From the NCBI GenBank assembly GCA_015767395.1, contig JADWMI010000055.1, positions 6,678 to 11,730 of the forward strand: a DNA stretch of 5,053 nucleotides. The letters run 5' to 3'. Below the pieces are notes generated by a model. That model was not told where the DNA came from. It saw only the letters and a list, made by a program, of their open reading frames with translations, and searched no databases. A program made the position numbers and the translations under genes. How positions within the stretch are numbered: the first letter of the stretch is position 1; every line of letters begins with the position of its first letter. The DNA is from Bacteroidota bacterium (GTDB taxonomy: Bacteria > Bacteroidota > Bacteroidia > Flavobacteriales > Flavobacteriaceae). Shown in pieces: positions 4,056 to 5,053 of the stretch.

Positions 4056-5053
4056 ATGATAGATATTGAAAAGGTAAGAGCTGATTTTCCAATTTTAAAA
4101 GAAAAAGTAAACGGAAAACCACTTGTATATTTGGATAATGCCGCTACTAGCCAAAAACCTCAAATTGTAATTGACAGTATTGTAAATTATTACACAACTA
4201 TAAATTCAAATATTCATAGAGGTGTTCATACTTTAAGTCAGAAAGCAACCAATGCGTATGAAGATTCTCGATTAAAATTACAGCAACATTTCAATGCGAA
4301 AAAAAGCTGCGAAATTATATTAACAGCGGGAACAACGCACAGTATTAATATAGTTGCAACAGGTTTTACTTCTTTGTTAAATGAAGGTGATGAACTTATT
4401 GTTTCGGCTATGGAACACCATTCAAATATTGTTCCTTGGCAAATGTTGTGTGAAAGTACAGGTGCCATTTTAAAAGTAATTCCAATGAATTATGAAGGGG
4501 AATTATTAATGACCGAATACGACAAACTGCTATCTAATAAAACAAAAATAGTATTTGTAAATCATGTATCAAACGCTTTAGGAACCATCAATCCAATTAA
4601 AGAAATTATAGACAAAGCCCATCAAGTTGGTGCTGCAGTTTTGATTGATGGTGCACAAAGTTGTCCGCACATAAAACCTGATGTCCAAGAATTAGATGCT
4701 GATTTTTACGTTGCTTCTGCTCATAAACTTTGTGGCCCTACAGGTGTCGGAATCCTGTATGGAAAAGAGGAATGGTTAAACAAATTACCACCTTATCAAG
4801 GTGGTGGTGAAATGATAAAGCAAGTGACTTTTGAAAAAACTACTTATGCAGATTTACCTCATAAATTTGAAGCAGGAACACCAAATATAGCTGGTGTTAT
4901 TGCTTTTGGAACTGCTATTGATTATATGAATAATATAGGCTTTTCAAATATTGAAACTTACGAAAATGAATTATTGCACTACGCAACAGAGAAATTATTG
5001 CAGATTGAAGGATTGAAAATTTATGGAACTGCTGCTAAAAAAACAGCCGTAAT
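4056..5053 (+). CDS. sufS: SufS cysteine desulfurase (3' truncated)
   Basis: This is the first 332 residues of a group II (SufS/CsdA type) cysteine desulfurase of about 405 residues. This PLP enzyme takes sulfur from L-cysteine, giving alanine and a persulfide for Fe-S cluster assembly in the cytoplasm. Hallmarks in order are the N-terminus VRADFPIL with VNGKPLVYLDNAAT (to 31), NIHRGVHTLS (52-61), AGTTHSIN (91-98), the MEHHSNIVPWQ segment with His121-His122 near the PLP ring, DGAQ (Asp198, Gln201), the Schiff-base lysine Lys224 in SAHKLCGPTG, and the FEAGTPN segment (271-277). The catalytic Cys loop and C-terminus lie beyond the window. ATG 4056 is the natural start and gives an N-terminus like E. 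coli SufS. Its own -7 element and palindromic operator suggest independent control. Flavobacteria often keep sufS beside sufBCD; here the upstream neighbour is an exporter, and the downstream gene is not visible. Confidence 0.95.
   Translation, partial: MIDIEKVRADFPILKEKVNGKPLVYLDNAATSQKPQIVIDSIVNYYTTINSNIHRGVHTLSQKATNAYEDSRLKLQQHFNAKKSCEIILTAGTTHSINIVATGFTSLLNEGDELIVSAMEHHSNIVPWQMLCESTGAILKVIPMNYEGELLMTEYDKLLSNKTKIVFVNHVSNALGTINPIKEIIDKAHQVGAAVLIDGAQSCPHIKPDVQELDADFYVASAHKLCGPTGVGILYGKEEWLNKLPPYQGGGEMIKQVTFEKTTYADLPHKFEAGTPNIAGVIAFGTAIDYMNNIGFSNIETYENELLHYATEKLLQIEGLKIYGTAAKKTAV

Noticed and set aside
4238..4468. Reverse-strand 76-codon frame inside sufS
   Set aside because: It is antisense to a highly conserved enzyme and shows no domain.

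Overview
The window is AT-rich DNA that looks like a member of the Bacteroidota, most likely Flavobacteriaceae. The grounds are the protein sequences, the A-rich leaders without clear Shine-Dalgarno motifs, a TAnnTTTG-type -7 promoter element before the last gene, and intergenic repeats of a kind remembered from flavobacterial genomes. All genes lie on the + strand and both ends of the window cut a gene.

Positions 1-4005 hold four genes of one ABC-2 type exporter: a 5'-truncated ATPase (1-678), a second ATPase (813-1541), and two related ABC-2 permeases (1669-2775 and 2884-4005). The order ATPase-ATPase-permease-permease matches the YbhF-YbhS-YbhR type of Gram-negative exporter, except that the two ATPase halves fused in E. 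coli YbhF are separate genes here. The ATPases are complementary. The first has a good signature motif but lacks the Q-loop Gln and the H-loop His. The second has intact Walker A, Q-loop, Walker B and H-loop but a degenerate signature. A heterodimer would therefore have one consensus and one degenerate ATP site. Such exporters normally work with a periplasmic HlyD-type adaptor and an outer-membrane channel, which would be expected upstream of position 1.

The three spacers inside this exporter cluster are long for an operon and each holds something different. The first (679-812) has an 8-bp-stem hairpin and a motif resembling dispersed flavobacterial repeats. The second (1542-1668) is almost entirely filled by an unrecognised 44-codon reading frame whose start overlaps the preceding stop (ATGA) and whose stop overlaps the next gene's start (GTGA). 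The third (2776-2883) has a CCCC-GAAA-GGGG hairpin and five in-phase degenerate 7-base repeats ending just before the last permease.

Positions 4056-5053 encode the first 332 residues of SufS, the PLP-dependent cysteine desulfurase of Fe-S cluster assembly. The 50-base leader (4006-4055) holds a -7 promoter element overlapped downstream by a perfect 17-bp palindrome with the 7-1-7 architecture of Fur/PerR-family operators. sufS is therefore probably a separate, iron- or redox-controlled unit rather than the end of the exporter operon. No complete new system is evident. The small ORF in the second spacer, the asymmetric ATPase pair and the sufS operator are the points most worth following.
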